From positions 105,691,087 to 105,751,086 of the forward strand of contig CM043964.1 of assembly GCA_014529385.2 (NCBI GenBank): a DNA stretch of 60,000 nucleotides. Direction: 5' to 3'. This DNA comes from Adiantum capillus-veneris. Taxonomy: Eukaryota > Streptophyta > Polypodiopsida > Polypodiales > Pteridaceae. The translations under genes were made by a program, and so were the position numbers. Shown piece by piece: positions 45,951 to 57,841 of this stretch (the stretch's first letter is position 1; each line of letters begins with the position of its first letter). The notes beneath the pieces were generated by a model. It ran no database searches. It saw only the letters and a list, made by a program, of their open reading frames with translations, and had not been told where the DNA came from.

Positions 45951-46205
45951 GAAAGCGTGGTTTGGTGGTACAAAAAAGGGACCTATTTTACTTCTACCAA
46001 TGAAAAAGTGGGGACTGGTAATTTGTTTTCAGTTTAGGTCAAAACTTTTCAGACCTAGTGTCTTTAGATTCTTCTTTTGAAGACCTATCCATTGATATAT
46101 AGTATGATAGGTAGTTTTTCATGTGACATGTAGAAATTGTAGCTCAAAGATTTGTCAAAGGTGTTGTCAAGGACAATCCTTTTTGTACCACCAAAGCGTG
46201 CTTTT
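45951..46205. repeat. 255-bp inverted-repeat (foldback) unit
   Basis: Left arm GAAAGCGTGGTTTGGTGGTA then CAAAAAAGGGA (45951-45981) pairs with TCCTTTTTGTACC then ACCAAAGCGTGC at 46177-46205. It lies at the exact place where Element B RNase H stops (HVD... at about 46260), so it may be a MITE end or the edge of the block inserted into Element B. Confidence 0.5.
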
Positions 46206-46207
46206 AG

Positions 46208-49067
46208 CCTATTCACGAATAAAATGAATGTCGAATAACAAATCATGCAACCTAGATCTACATGTATGTGAAATATCTTATTCCAATCTGGTGCTTTCAA
46301 TATTGGAGTTGAGATGAGAGCTTCTTTAAGCTTCATGAAGGATTCTTCACATGCCTCAGTCTACTGAAAGTGTGTAATCAAGCTATACATGGGTTTTGCA
46401 ATTATAGCGTACATGTAAATGAACCGTTTGTAATATCCACAATGCCCCATGAAGGCTTGAACCCCCTCGACTGTTGTTGGTCTAGGCAAATCAACAATGA
46501 CATGAATTTTCTCAATATGAGTAGCTATGCCATTTTTAAACACTATATTTTCCCTATCTACCCATGAATGTGCACTTTTCAAGATTTAAGCAAATCCTAT
46601 AAAGTCCACATTTTTTGAATACCTTTTTGAGGTGTTCAAAATGATCAGTTCACATTGATGAATGTACGCATAGATCATCCATATATACTTCCAAGAATTT
46701 CTTAAGATATTCTTTAAAAGCATGGCTCATTAATCTTTGAAAGATGGCTGTAGCATTAGTTAACCCAAAGGGCATAACCCGATCAGCAAAAATACCCCAT
46801 TTTGTTGCAAAAGCAGTTTTATGCTGATCTTTTGGGTCAACCAAAAGTTGGTTGTATCCCGAAAAGCCATCTAAAAAACTGTACGCTTATTTTTTTGCAA
46901 CTCGCTGTAAAACATGCTCAATGATTGGAAGAGAAAAGTTGGCTCTAATGGTAGCTGCATTCACTTTTTTGAGATTGACACACACTCATAATTTTTCAAT
47001 TTTATTGGGTACTACCACAATTGGAGACACCCAATCTGTGTGTTCAATTTTGTAAATGAATTCGGCTTCCTTTAGTTTTTCAATCTCTTTTTTGATATTT
47101 TTGGAAAATGTTTCATTATATGTGTATGGCCTCTGTCTACTTGGTTTTGCATCATCTCTCATGGGTATGGTATGTTGATAGATAATTTATGGATCAAAAC
47201 CCTTGAGATCCTTGTAAGACCAAGCAAAGATATCTCGGTATTCTTTTAGCAAGCTTAGCAAAAGCTCTTCTTATTCCTTTGATAGGTCGTTTGTAATGTA
47301 GGCAGGCCTAGGTTCTTCCCCTGGTTCAGCCAAGTCTATCTTTTTCGTGTTCTCAGGCCCTTCGTAGGATTCACCTTGTTTTTGTAATTCCCTAACAGGA
47401 TGTTCGACTATGATTTTTTGATCTTGGAGAGTATATTTTTTGTAATGGGAGGGAACACTCATTACATCCTTACCATCCTCTTTTGTGGTTTTCATTTCGA
47501 TCGTATATATCTCCTTTAGAGCTTTCTTCAACTTGATATTTCTTTTTCCGCTCAACTCGTGTCATGCTTGGCTCCTTATCCTGTTTGTTTTCTTTGCTTG
47601 AGTATCCTTCCTTGTTTTTCTCGATGTTTTTGACAATTTTGAATGCCAGTGATTTTGTCCTTGACATAATCATGTGCATCTATTTGCATCAGGAATTGTG
47701 TTCTACTAAAGACTGATGACATAGGTCTAGCTTTCACGTTCTTAGTGTCTCTTTTGCTTCTATACCTTTTTTGTTTTCTCGATTTATGGTTAGAAAGTCA
47801 AAAAACTTTTCCTCCCCTCATTTCATAAGTAGCTTTGCTCTCATATGCTCTTTTTTTGGCCCTGAATCTTTTGAGGTAGCTGAGTGTTCCTCTAACTCCT
47901 TCCTCAATTTCATCTTCAATGTTGAGGGTTGAAATCATTTGTATAGGAATTATATCATAGCCGTCCTCATTGAAAAATCAAGTAGACATAGACGTATTCA
48001 CACATACATCCATTGTTGCTAAAATTTGAGTCCATTCAAATGGCTCAAAAAAATATTCCGGAAAGGGTTTAGGTACATATGCTTCGTCTGTGCAATTCCT
48101 TTCTAAAATACATTCTTCTCATTTTAAACTTCCATTTTTTGAGTCTTCACACATCCAAATAGGAGTATCTTTGTTTGACCAGGATGGAAGCTTAGTTTTA
48201 ACGGAACAGACTGAATCAAACTCTTGTATGGGTGTTTTCAAGACATCTCTATAAGTGTGATCTTTTAGATTTACCCTTGCTATAGATCCCACTTGCTTCA
48301 CATGCAGATAGCTGTTTCTCCAATCTTGGATAAGTTGTACCTGTCGCATGAAAGGTCTTCCCAATATGATTTCGTAATTGAGTTTTTTTTCAAAGTCTAC
48401 TATGGCAAAAGTATGTTGATATTCAATTCCACAGGAATTGACTATCACTTTTTCAAGCACTCCTAAGGGTCTTTAAATATGTCCCTCAACCAATTTCAAT
48501 TTCATTCGAGTTTGTCTAATGGTTGGTTGTCCCAAGGATTCCCATACTGCTTTCGTGGCTATGGCTATACCTGCTCCACTATCCAGTATTGCCATGGTTT
48601 CAATGTCATTATATTTCACTGGAAGGGTTGTGTTTCCTTCTTCTCCTTCGTAATATTTTTTGACTTTGTTCATTGGAACAAATCGAATCTCTTTGTTATC
48701 CATTTCGTGTTTCAGTTTTCCTAGTTTTTTTTTCGATTAGCCCCGTTATCATCACCTTCTCTAGGATTTTCTATAGATCATTCCATAAATATGGTCTAAG
48801 TTTCAACAGTTCTCCCAAGGTAAGAGTGCATTGGATGGGTGTAAACATGATTGAATGAATGTTATCTACTTCTAGGGTCTGTTCAACTCTTTTTACTTGA
48901 GTGGTCTTACACACTATGGATTCATCTTTGTTATCTCCCAAGTAAGAGGGTAATGTTTTTAAGGTCAATGGTTTTGACATTCTTGAAGCTTCAGATCCGC
49001 AATCCCCATACAAGGATTGTACATCCATGCTGTAAGGTCTCTGACCCCGACCAAAAAAGAGCATCAT
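46208..49067 (-). pseudogene. pol: Protease, linker and reverse transcriptase of Element B (broken)
   Basis: Minus-strand order: a gag-side tail from 49067; protease at 48703-48473 with LDSGAGIAIATKAVW; VNSCGIEYQHTFAIVDF and NYEIILGRPFMRQ (48460-48119), the second half of an aspartic protease; a long basic linker (47679-47271); RT starting near 47100 (SPIVVVPN); FAT.WG, VMPFGLTNATAIFQ and VYMDDLCVHS (46844-46650); NGIATHIEKIHVIVDLP and GHCGYYKRFIYMYA (46582-46361); then LKAPDWNKIFHIHVD, where it breaks off. YMDD is intact, unlike Element A, but stops occur throughout. Confidence 0.85.
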
Positions 49068-49694
49068 TGTACCATGAAATGAATATAATAAAAAAAGTTA
49101 CTATTTTTATCAGTTTTCCAAATTCTGTCAGTGCCATGATGTTTAGAATGTTATAAAGCTTCGAAATGTGAATTAAAATAATTTTTGTGAAAATTTTCTA
49201 AATATAGGGCCCGGGGCTGTGTGGGAACAGGTTCCAGGCCACTATAGACCAGCTTTAGCAGCTAGGGGGTGCCCTCTTGCCTTATGGGAGTCTTTGGGAA
49301 GTTTCCAAACTTCCAACTAAGTGTGAGAACCAGTTAACTAAACCAACTGGACACTTGGTGGGTGGGCAACTAGACTTGCCATGCAGGGACTGAGTGCTCA
49401 CTCAGATGCTTATAGCAGCACAAATCAATTTTCAGCTTGAGGAGGCCTATTTAAAGGCATGCACACACACACACACACATGCTCACACACTCACCCAGTG
49501 CACACACACACACACCTACACACACCTTGGGAAGGTGCTACCGGTACACACACAATTTTTGAAGGAGAAGCAAGGAGGGAGGTGCTGCCGAAATTCTCAT
49601 CTTGAGGATTCATTGGATCACAAAAATCAGAGGATTCTCAGCCCCTAATCACGCACTTTAGTTCTTTTCTTCAAGTTTAAGTAGTGAGTATAAA
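49068..49694 (+). promoter_or_regulatory. Likely promoter region of the transposase-like gene
   Basis: Between the end of Element B and the first ATG at 49695. CCTATTTAAAGGC at about 49446-49458 is a TATA-like box, followed by a (CA)n tract (49461-49545) with interruptions. The right edge of Element B and any start of a new element were not resolved. No terminal inverted repeat recognised. Confidence 0.4.
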
Positions 49695-52600
49695 ATGGCC
49701 CCGGTTAAGAGAACACACTTCGGTGGTGCCCACGATCGCGAGGCGGGAACGAGCAATGTGAATGGAAAGGGAAAAGCTCCCATGGGCGAACAAGCACCGG
49801 CCATTTCACGAGCCAATGACAAAGAAATGGAAGAGGTAGATCACAGTTTTACTCAAGTTGTTTAATTTAACATTGCATACGTTTAGCTAGGAATGAACAT
49901 ATCCCCAAACATGTTGGAGAAATTCGACGAAAACCTCAGCAATTGAATTCATTTGTATATTAAAGTCTAAAGTAGGAAAGAAATGATTGACGGATATACT
50001 GTTGCAATAGGAAAGAATGTCTGCTAGGGAAAATTTAGCTCCACATGTTCATTCTATTTCCAATGTTGAATTAGTCATGAACCCCCTCCTGATCACAAGG
50101 GGCAGAGTTCCTGGTTAAGGGCTCTTGAATCCACGATTGCTGGTTAAGCGGTAGATACCCACGACTGCTGGTTAAGTGGTGGGAATTTCCATGTCGTGCT
50201 TTCTATGCGGTGGACATACCTAGTTGTATGGGCAGCTAGGCGACAACGGGAGGAGTAAACTCTCGCTGGAGGGGGGATGTTGTACCTCTAGAACATTGGA
50301 ATTTTAATGAATAAGTTTGAGTAGAATTTTTACTAGAATACTGTCTTGGTGCCGCTTTGCAATACTGATTGCAGGGCTATCTTAATGAACAATGTGATTC
50401 GAAATTAATCAAGGAATGTTTATGTTGAACAATCATTGTGATAGTAATTAGGTCACACAAGGAAGTGTGAGTGTGGGGGTGGAAAGTGGGGGCTTGGCTC
50501 AGGTTGCCAATGCCTATGAGATGGGTGGTCCCAATTGGTCGAGAACTCTCTGTCCCCATAGTGTTTAAATCGACACTAGTGATACTCATTGCCCCTAGAG
50601 CGACGAAGTATCAAGTGTACGTGCCTCTGAAACATGGGGAAAAAGGCACTCGGGATTTCTCTCCTCTTGGAAGGTGGGTCTTAGGATCGCTAGATAGTTT
50701 AAGTACGCTTCCCCTGCGAGGTGGAGCTAGATCTCCTTGCTACTAGGCTCGAACTCGACTCACTTTGTGATGAGAGATCATCCGCTAGTTGAACCCTGAA
50801 CCATTTTGTTTGCTTCCGCTATAGATCTAGTGGCCACCATGTTCACCATCAAATCCACTGTTTGATACGGCGGGGTGGGGACGAGTTAGGGAATTTCGGA
50901 GGTCATTTGGAAGGCCTTCTAAGAAAATGTATTTTTTGCACTCTCTCTCTAGAAAAAATGGCAAATAAAAGAGTTGGGTCTTTCATGGTAAAAGTTCAAA
51001 AAGTGTACTTTAAGTAGATTCCTTACTCTTCTGAACATTCGTTCGTAGTGATTGAGGGATAATCCTCTTTTCAGTTGCATTGAATGAACCTCGTCAATAT
51101 GTAGGGAATGAGGCTAACATGGAGGGACGAAGGCGCAGCCGCTATTCACTTTCCATTAAACCTGCACATTTGGCTAATGGCGCACTCCTCATATGGCACA
51201 AATTTTACCCAGAAATGAGTCAAATATCACCTTCACATTGATTTGGACAATGAGTACCAACCATTGATTAAGCGCAGTAAAACAAACACACATATACCTC
51301 CCGCTTCCATAGACACGCTCAAAGCTCAGGGAGCTAAACACATAGATATCTGGACGAGAGGCTCTCTCTACCCTAAGAATCCAATGACTAATGCGTCTCC
51401 ATCGTTTGTCAATCCTACAAGCTTATTGACCTTTGTTGGTGATGGAGAAAAGGGCCTTCTGGGTTATTGTAAATCTCTTACAAGAGAAGCTGAAACTTAC
51501 AAGAGCATTCTCCACGCTCAACAATGTGAGATTGTTCGCCTTTCACATTTACATTCTACAGATCAAGTTACCATTTTGCAACATAAAACAGAGGTACAAG
51601 AACTGAAAGGAAAGGTGCGAAGTTGTCAAATGAAGGACACCATCTTGGGTGGTCGTATCCGAAAGAAGAAATTGCGCAATCTTGAAACATTGCAGGTTGC
51701 ATCAGGAGGTCTCAAGAAAAGAATCCGAGCATTAAGGTGATGCTTCTTGGTTGGCTACATTGTCTTAGTTAAGTAATCTTTTTGTTTTTTCTTGTTATTC
51801 ATTGTTTTCATGTGCCTAAATAGTGTTAGTGAAGCAAATTTTCTGTTATTTACTTATGCATTGTCTTCATGTAGAGATTCAATATATCCTGACAAGGAAA
51901 ACATTGACGCCAAAGCCAATATAGGAAAGAGATTGAAGCCACTTATAAGTAGAAGCCTGGCAGCAGATATAGTACATGACAAGAAGTTTAAGGTCCTACA
52001 ACGAAATGTAGTGGACCGCTTTATTTCAGAGAACTCAGTGCCTGCAAAAGAGAAACAAGGCACACTTGATTCACTTGGTGTAAGCAAAAGAGGATATTCG
52101 GCTATCCAAAAGTCTGTCTCATCCATCTTTGTTAGGAAGGGTATAAAATCCAAACTTCTACCATCAGCCTCAAGTGTTTGGAAAGAGAGGCTTCAGCTTA
52201 ACGAGGCACAGGGAGACTATCTTGGACAGCCCTTTCATATTAAAGCAACTTACAGTGGCCATGGAGCAAACATGGCATATGATGAGTTCAACAATATTTT
52301 TATGGACCTGCGGATATTACAGAAGAGAATGGTGGAGTTTTACAACATCACATTTGAAGAGTCACGAGGGGTATTACATTTTGTGTTAAAACTGGATGAG
52401 TGTGAGCTTGTTAAAGAGAAAAAGCTAGAGCGTGTTACTATTACTTTAATGAATAGAGCCCTCTCAAAGTGTCCCAGTGATGATCCTTTATATTTTAGTG
52501 TTCAATCAGAATCTAACATATGGTGGCTTGGTGCATTTGAGGTAAGCAAGATTCTCAGGTAAGCTCAAATGTTCATATCTACTTAAGTCTCATTTATTTT

Positions 52601-53936
52601 GTGTTGCAGGTAAATTAGAAATAAGATCATGAGATTCTATATTGGGTGTTCCATCGAACTAATATTACGGAGGTGATTGATCGACAGACTAACCAGGGAG
52701 AGGTACTACGTCTAGATGGAAGGGGAGACTTTCAAGTTCAGTGGCATCTTGCAGGTGACCTCAAAACATTAAAGTGCATGTATAATTGTGGAATGGGTGC
52801 AATGGCAAAGTCGCCGTGTTTGTTCTGCATGGAGCTTGCAAAGGTCATGGACCCAAAGTGGTGGAGAAAAGCTCCAACACGTCACATTGAGGATCCTGCT
52901 TTTCGACCGGTTTTGAAAATACCACTTGTGAATGTCCACATTTGTACAATGCATGCCCTTTGTAGAATTGTGGAGAAATCGGTCTACTTATACATCGGGT
53001 TTGCTTGGAAGATTAAGAACTCCGCAGAACGACAAGTAGCCCTGCAGTGCTTAGAAATGGTACTGTCGGATATGGGGCTTCATGGTGGCAATGTGAAAAT
53101 CCAGCGGGATGAAAAGAGATCAACTGCTGAGAAGGATGTCCCATGCAAACCATCCATCGGTGGGGTGAAGGCACGGAGGTTTTTATCTAAGCCCCAAGGT
53201 ACAAGAGATCCGAAGCTAACAAAACATGGAAAAATATATAACACATCTTATGTTAGCAAGGTAGAGTATCAGAGCTGGAAAAAGCTACATATTGCAGTCA
53301 AAGACCAAGAACCAACTACTCGTAACGCGAAGGCTGAGGTTTGGCGATCAATAGACATCCTATTTTTGATGTGCGACAAAGATGACTGGTCACAAGGTGA
53401 TATGAACAAGTTCAAGGAAAATCTCAACCTTCTGAAAAAATCATTCAAGACAGCATGGACAGACACCCAGATTCTCACTACATGGTATTATCGTGTATTT
53501 CTTTCTCTCTTATGTGCAAATATGTGACTGTAAAACATTCTAACTAATCTGTTTTCATATCCAGCACATCATCTTCAATAATTTACCATATTTTATACAA
53601 AAGTATGGGAACCCAGCAATATGGAATACCCAAGGGATGGAAAAGTCTCATTACATGGCGAGAAATGCTTATTTCAGGCACACACGACATGGTGGCTCTC
53701 GAATCAAGGCTAACGGTTTGAGAGAACTATTTGAATGGTTCTATCGTAGAATCATTCATCGAATGCAGGCAAAAGAAGTCTTGGCAAATTCAGCAACAGC
53801 ACAAGCCATCAGACATTTACAACAACAAAAAGTTAAAAGATCAATGGCATACAACAACTCCGGAGCTCGTGAAAGTCAACGAAGGTGGAGAGAGACAATG
53901 GTGTATGTGAATCACAAGTGGAGAAAGATACTCTGA
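49695..53936 (+). CDS. Multi-exon transposase-like gene of unassigned family
   Basis: Likely exon 1 (49695-49834, MAPVKRTHFGGAHDREA) ends GAAGAG|GTAGAT. A 1.3 kb intron or gap follows, then exons near 51105-51736 (coiled-coil, QEVQELKGKVRS-like helix) and 51875-52541 or 52558. AG|GTGATG to GTAG|AGATTC joins in phase. The next exon, about 52610-53480, has VQWHLAGDLKTLKC, SPCLFCMELAK, VHICTMHALCRIVEK and YLYIGFAWKI. The last (53565-53936) has NTQGMEKSHYMARNAYF and HGGSRIKANGL. In VLKLDECELV an Asp could be the first acid of a DDE set. Similar proteins occur, to my memory, as transposase-like genes in many eukaryotes, but I cannot name the family. Phase at 52541/52610 passes two stops, and the 53480/53565 junction is not clean. 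So the gene is either slightly decayed or spliced differently. Confidence 0.55.
49838..51104 (+). other. Probable intron 1 of the transposase-like gene
   Basis: No gene inside. A short direct repeat, CACGATTGCTGGTTAAGCGG, recurs three times near 50110-50190 with variants. Otherwise unremarkable. Confidence 0.45.
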
Positions 53937-53999
53937 GTGGATGACATTGTACAAAATTTATGTAATACATGATCTTATACAATTGCTACTTGAAGTGTA

Positions 54000-54454
54000 T
54001 CAAGATTTTGAAGGTTTAATTTTGTTTTTTGGCACGTCACCCTTGTAACGAATCATGAGATGTTTGCCATACTCTAAAATTTCATCTGGGCTTTGTCTAC
54101 CAAGAGCTAGTGCCATTGCTGTGTAGGTGTAGTAATACGCTGCCCGACCACCTGTATAGCCCGGGCAGTAACCAAAACAATCTCTAGCAAACACTTTGTC
54201 CACAAGAATGACTTTATCTGCACTTTTGGGCAGCACCGGTCCACCCAAGAAGCGTGATAGTGTCTTGAATGTGTAAGTTGCTATTGAACCCTCTTGTGAC
54301 ATGGAATTGTAAAAAACTACTATCGGCGACTCGCAAAGCTTTGAAAGGTACTGCGCTAGGGCCGCATCCCTTCCTCGATACTCTCGAGTCCGGCGCCGAA
54401 GGAAGTCATCCTTGTCAGCAATCCAAGACTGCACATATCATGTCAGAAGTGACA

Positions 54455-54509
<55 letters not shown>

Positions 54510-55836
54510 ACCATGAAGCTCTCATCCTGCAGAAAGAGGTTTTCTTGCCACAGGTCTACAGATGTAGTTGACCCCTGACCTGAATGGTTAAACCAATCCT
54601 CCACTTCTTTGTTACTTGTTGATGGTCTTAGGCTTTGTCTTATTGCTTGGAAGGTGGCTTCATCAGGTAGTGTCTCCTTGTATTTTTCAGCTTTCTCAAA
54701 GCATCTTCGAAGGCATTCCATTGGATTGCTGGATGTTTCCATTGCCTCATCATCACTACTATCCTCTGAAACAAATCCACTCCTCTCCTCTTGGACTCTG
54801 GAAATAATAGCCAGGGAGAAATCCTCCCTTAAATAAAAGACACTTTGCACATCATGTAAGAAGATATAGGTCCTGTCTCCAATCCTGAAGTCAGGCACAG
54901 CAGGAAACATCATCTGAGCATGCTTTTCAGTGAAGTTACTGACATCCAATGGAAGTTTGATTTCTGTGGTTTTCACAGAGAGCATCTTACTTCTTTGTAC
55001 TTCAATTGCCTCAACCTAAAGGTCGACCGTGTCTTCAACCTCCTCGACTTCTTGTATATGAGTTTTCTCCTCGCATTTTTCATCTGGTGCTGCATCCTGC
55101 TCCTCTAACACCTCATCAGGATTCTGCATGAGGAATCCAAACAGGCTGTTAAGGTAAATCATAAAGCCAAAGGCTTCCTGAATGAGTTTGCATTCTTTTT
55201 GATGCAAAGGGCAGGCTGAATGTCGGCAAGAAGGTGGTAATTCCCAATACTTCTTCAGTCCCTGTCCCTTTCCACCACAGTCATTTAAATGCACAAGAGT
55301 CATAGCAGGCAGAACAACCCTCCCTACCTGCACCATCACTTCAAACTTATCTCTGTAGGACTGCAAGAAATTACTGTGCTGAGCTAACAGGTCTTCAATG
55401 TCAAACTTTGGATTAAACATAGAATGAACTAGATCAAACTTGTCCCCAGCACCACAAGATGCTGCAAAATCAAACAGCCTCTCATGAGTTGCAGCTGGGT
55501 CTTCCGGAGAAGACACATCCTCTTTGGCTTTACATTTAGTTGCACAGGGACTACTTTCTAGCACATCTGCATCATCTGAGAAGTCTATATTCCTCTTTCT
55601 TGTATTTTTCTTCAGAAGTACTGTACAGGGCACCACAGCCTTGTAGGGTGAGGGATCCTCTTGCCCTGGTGACCTCTCTGATTGATCTTCACCAATTGAC
55701 TTTTCTTCAGATATGTCCTGACAAAAGTCAACAGTTCTTTTGGCAGAAACATTAAGCAACTGAGCCTGCAAAGGTTGAAATCCTGGCACAAGCTTTGGGT
55801 CTGGTTTCAGCCTCTTCTGCCTACTGGACCTTAATC
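54000..55836 (-). CDS. Unknown two-exon protein with one in-frame TAG
   Basis: On the minus strand an exon starts near 55836 after ATAG|GATTAAGG (KRLKPDPKLVPGF...) and continues to 54512. A TAG at 55018-55016 interrupts it, but the same frame continues (VEAIEVQRSKMLSVKTTEIK). Exon end GAGAGCTTCATG|GTAACT joins in phase to GTGCAG|TCTTGGATT (54428-54000: SWIADKDDFLRRRTREY, CPGYTGGRAAYYYTYTA). The encoded protein has a Cys/His patch (CGGKGQ; PSCRHSACPLHQKECKL), acidic segments (EDSSDDEAMETSS) and a C-terminal domain of about 140 residues. No family recognised. No Met opens the first exon, so a 5' exon must lie in or beyond the microsatellite spacer, or it is lost. Confidence 0.55.
54429..54511 (-). 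other. 83-bp intron made mostly of (CT)n
   Basis: Donor GTAACT and acceptor GATATGTGCAG enclose a CT run (GA on the plus strand at 54459-54507). The run supplies a natural polypyrimidine stretch. Both ends are in phase with the flanking exons. Confidence 0.65.
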
Positions 55837-55862
55837 CTATTCATCAGGAAACATGACAAGTC

Positions 55863-55959
<97 letters not shown>

Positions 55960-55989
55960 TCTCACCAAAGCACAAACAAAAACACACAT

Positions 55990-56037
<48 letters not shown>

Positions 56038-56053
56038 TATGTGTCTATTTGTA

Positions 56054-56112
56054 CTAAAGGCGTGCAAGGATGAAAACGTGCTTTTTGCAACTCTCTACGC
56101 GCGCCTTAAGTA
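56054..56112. repeat. GC-rich hairpin 1 in the spacer
   Basis: TACTAAAGGCGTGC pairs with GCGCGCCTTAAGTA about 45 bases on. Confidence 0.6.
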
Positions 56113-56124
56113 CAATTGAGGGAA

Positions 56125-56207
56125 AGGCGCATAAGGATGTAACTATACTATAGGCATGCGGAGAGAGCTGCAGCCAGTGTTTGGTTGGCTCTGCGCGCCG
56201 TTAGTAA
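56125..56207. repeat. GC-rich hairpin 2 in the spacer
   Basis: AAAGGCGCATAAGG and TATAGGCATGC on the left face GCTCTGCGCGCCGTTAGTAA on the right. Less regular than the others. Confidence 0.45.
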
Positions 56208-56696
56208 TGGGGACAGAGAGGGGAGGGAGAGAGAGAATGTGTATATCTCTGTGTGTGTGTCTGTGTGTATGTGTGTGTGTGTCTCTGTCTATGGAAGTAT
56301 GTGTTGAGGTGTGCGTGTGTGTGTGTTGAACAACAGTCTGGGTTTTTCTTTGTTTACACACACACACACACACATGCACGCATGCACGCACACACACACA
56401 CACACAATTTGAACCAACTGTTGGAAATACAGACAGAAAGAGTGAGAGATCACCTTTTGTTGGTGGGGTTTGCAGGAACTCCAAGGGAGGTGTCTCCTCC
56501 ATTGCTTTTTGTGTGTCAAACTGACTCTGTCTCTCTCCCTCCCTCTCTCTCTCTCTGAGAGTAAGGAGTCCCTCTCTCTATCTCTCTCTCAATCTGTGTC
56601 TCTCCCTCTCTCTATCTCTCTCACAATCTGTTCTCTCTTTCTCTCTCTCTGTCTCTCTATCACTCTCTCTCTCTTTATCACTCTCTCTCTTTCTAT

Positions 56697-56742
<46 letters not shown>

Positions 56743-56745
56743 CTC

Positions 56746-56784
<39 letters not shown>

Positions 56785-57177
56785 TGTTCTCTCTCTTTCT
56801 CTCTCTCAAAATCACACTTATAACGGATACACACGGTGGCACCCCACGTGTTACTATAAATTAGAGTATAATTGCATGTTGTCACACGTGCGGTCATTAT
56901 TGAGACCGTATACTTTTGTACGTCATATATAGAGGTCAAGAGAGAGAAAAACCACACCTCGTGAAAGAGAGTGAGAGAGTGAGAGAGAGAGAGAGAGAGA
57001 GAGTGCAAGAGCCGTCGTCTGCGTCTCCGACAGCAAGCCGACCCATCGACATAACGAAGGTCTGCCTCTCCCTCTGCCTTTGCCTCTATCTCTCTATCTC
57101 TGTTTCTGTCACAGTACCAAGCTCAGTCTTAACAAACAACACACACAAACAGTCACAAACACAACACACACACACAT

Positions 57178-57208
<31 letters not shown>

Positions 57209-57360
57209 CACACTCACAAACACACAGACACACATATGAAACATACACACACACACACAGAGACACAAATATAACATACACACACAAAGACACACACACA
57301 CACACACACATAGAGAGAGACACACACACAAATATAACTTACACACACACACACACACAT

Positions 57361-57523
<163 letters not shown>

Positions 57524-57627
57524 ACTGTGCATTGACCAGTGTATGTATGAGTGTTATAGAGAGAGGATGTAAGGCGGGGAGAAGAGAGAGAGAGAGAGAG
57601 AGAGAGATTGAGTATTTCTTTTACCTT

Positions 57628-57695
57628 ATACTAACGGCGCACGGAGGTGTTTGTTGAGGTCAAAACGTGCTCCACGCGTGCCTTTAGTAATGGGC
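57628..57695. repeat. GC-rich hairpin 4 in the spacer
   Basis: TACTAACGGCGCACGGAG pairs with CTCCACGCGTGCCTTTAGTA. Confidence 0.65.
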
Positions 57696-57715
57696 TCTCT
57701 CACTCTCTCTCTCTC

Positions 57716-57740
57716 TATTTAAATATGCTAAGTTATAGAA

Positions 57741-57820
<80 letters not shown>

Positions 57821-57841
57821 CTTCTTTTTGTGTACAGTGAA
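57716..57841 (+). promoter_or_regulatory. Putative promoter and (GA)n leader of the H3-like gene
   Basis: TATTTAAATA at 57716-57725 is followed by a (GA)n tract of about 78 bases (57741-57818) and CTCTTCTTTTTGTGTACAGTGAA before the ATG. GA/CT-rich 5' leaders are common in plant genes. Confidence 0.4.

Larger units (their letters stand above)
28297..49067 (-). mobile_element. Element B: composite, 5'-truncated gypsy copy with two insertions
   Basis: On the minus strand from 49067 the order is protease, RT and start of RNase H (to about 46208), a foreign block (42250-46207), then the post-integrase ORF (42240-41500), palindrome region (40080-39740), ORF3 (39575-36286), a gag-only element on the plus strand (29231-36285), 17 surviving bases of ORF3 end, and the LTR. 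This order equals that of Element A, so I infer one ancestral copy rather than separate fragments. RNase H to integrase and about 270 bp at the ORF3 end are missing at the two insertion sites. gag and the 5' LTR are absent. Confidence 0.65.
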
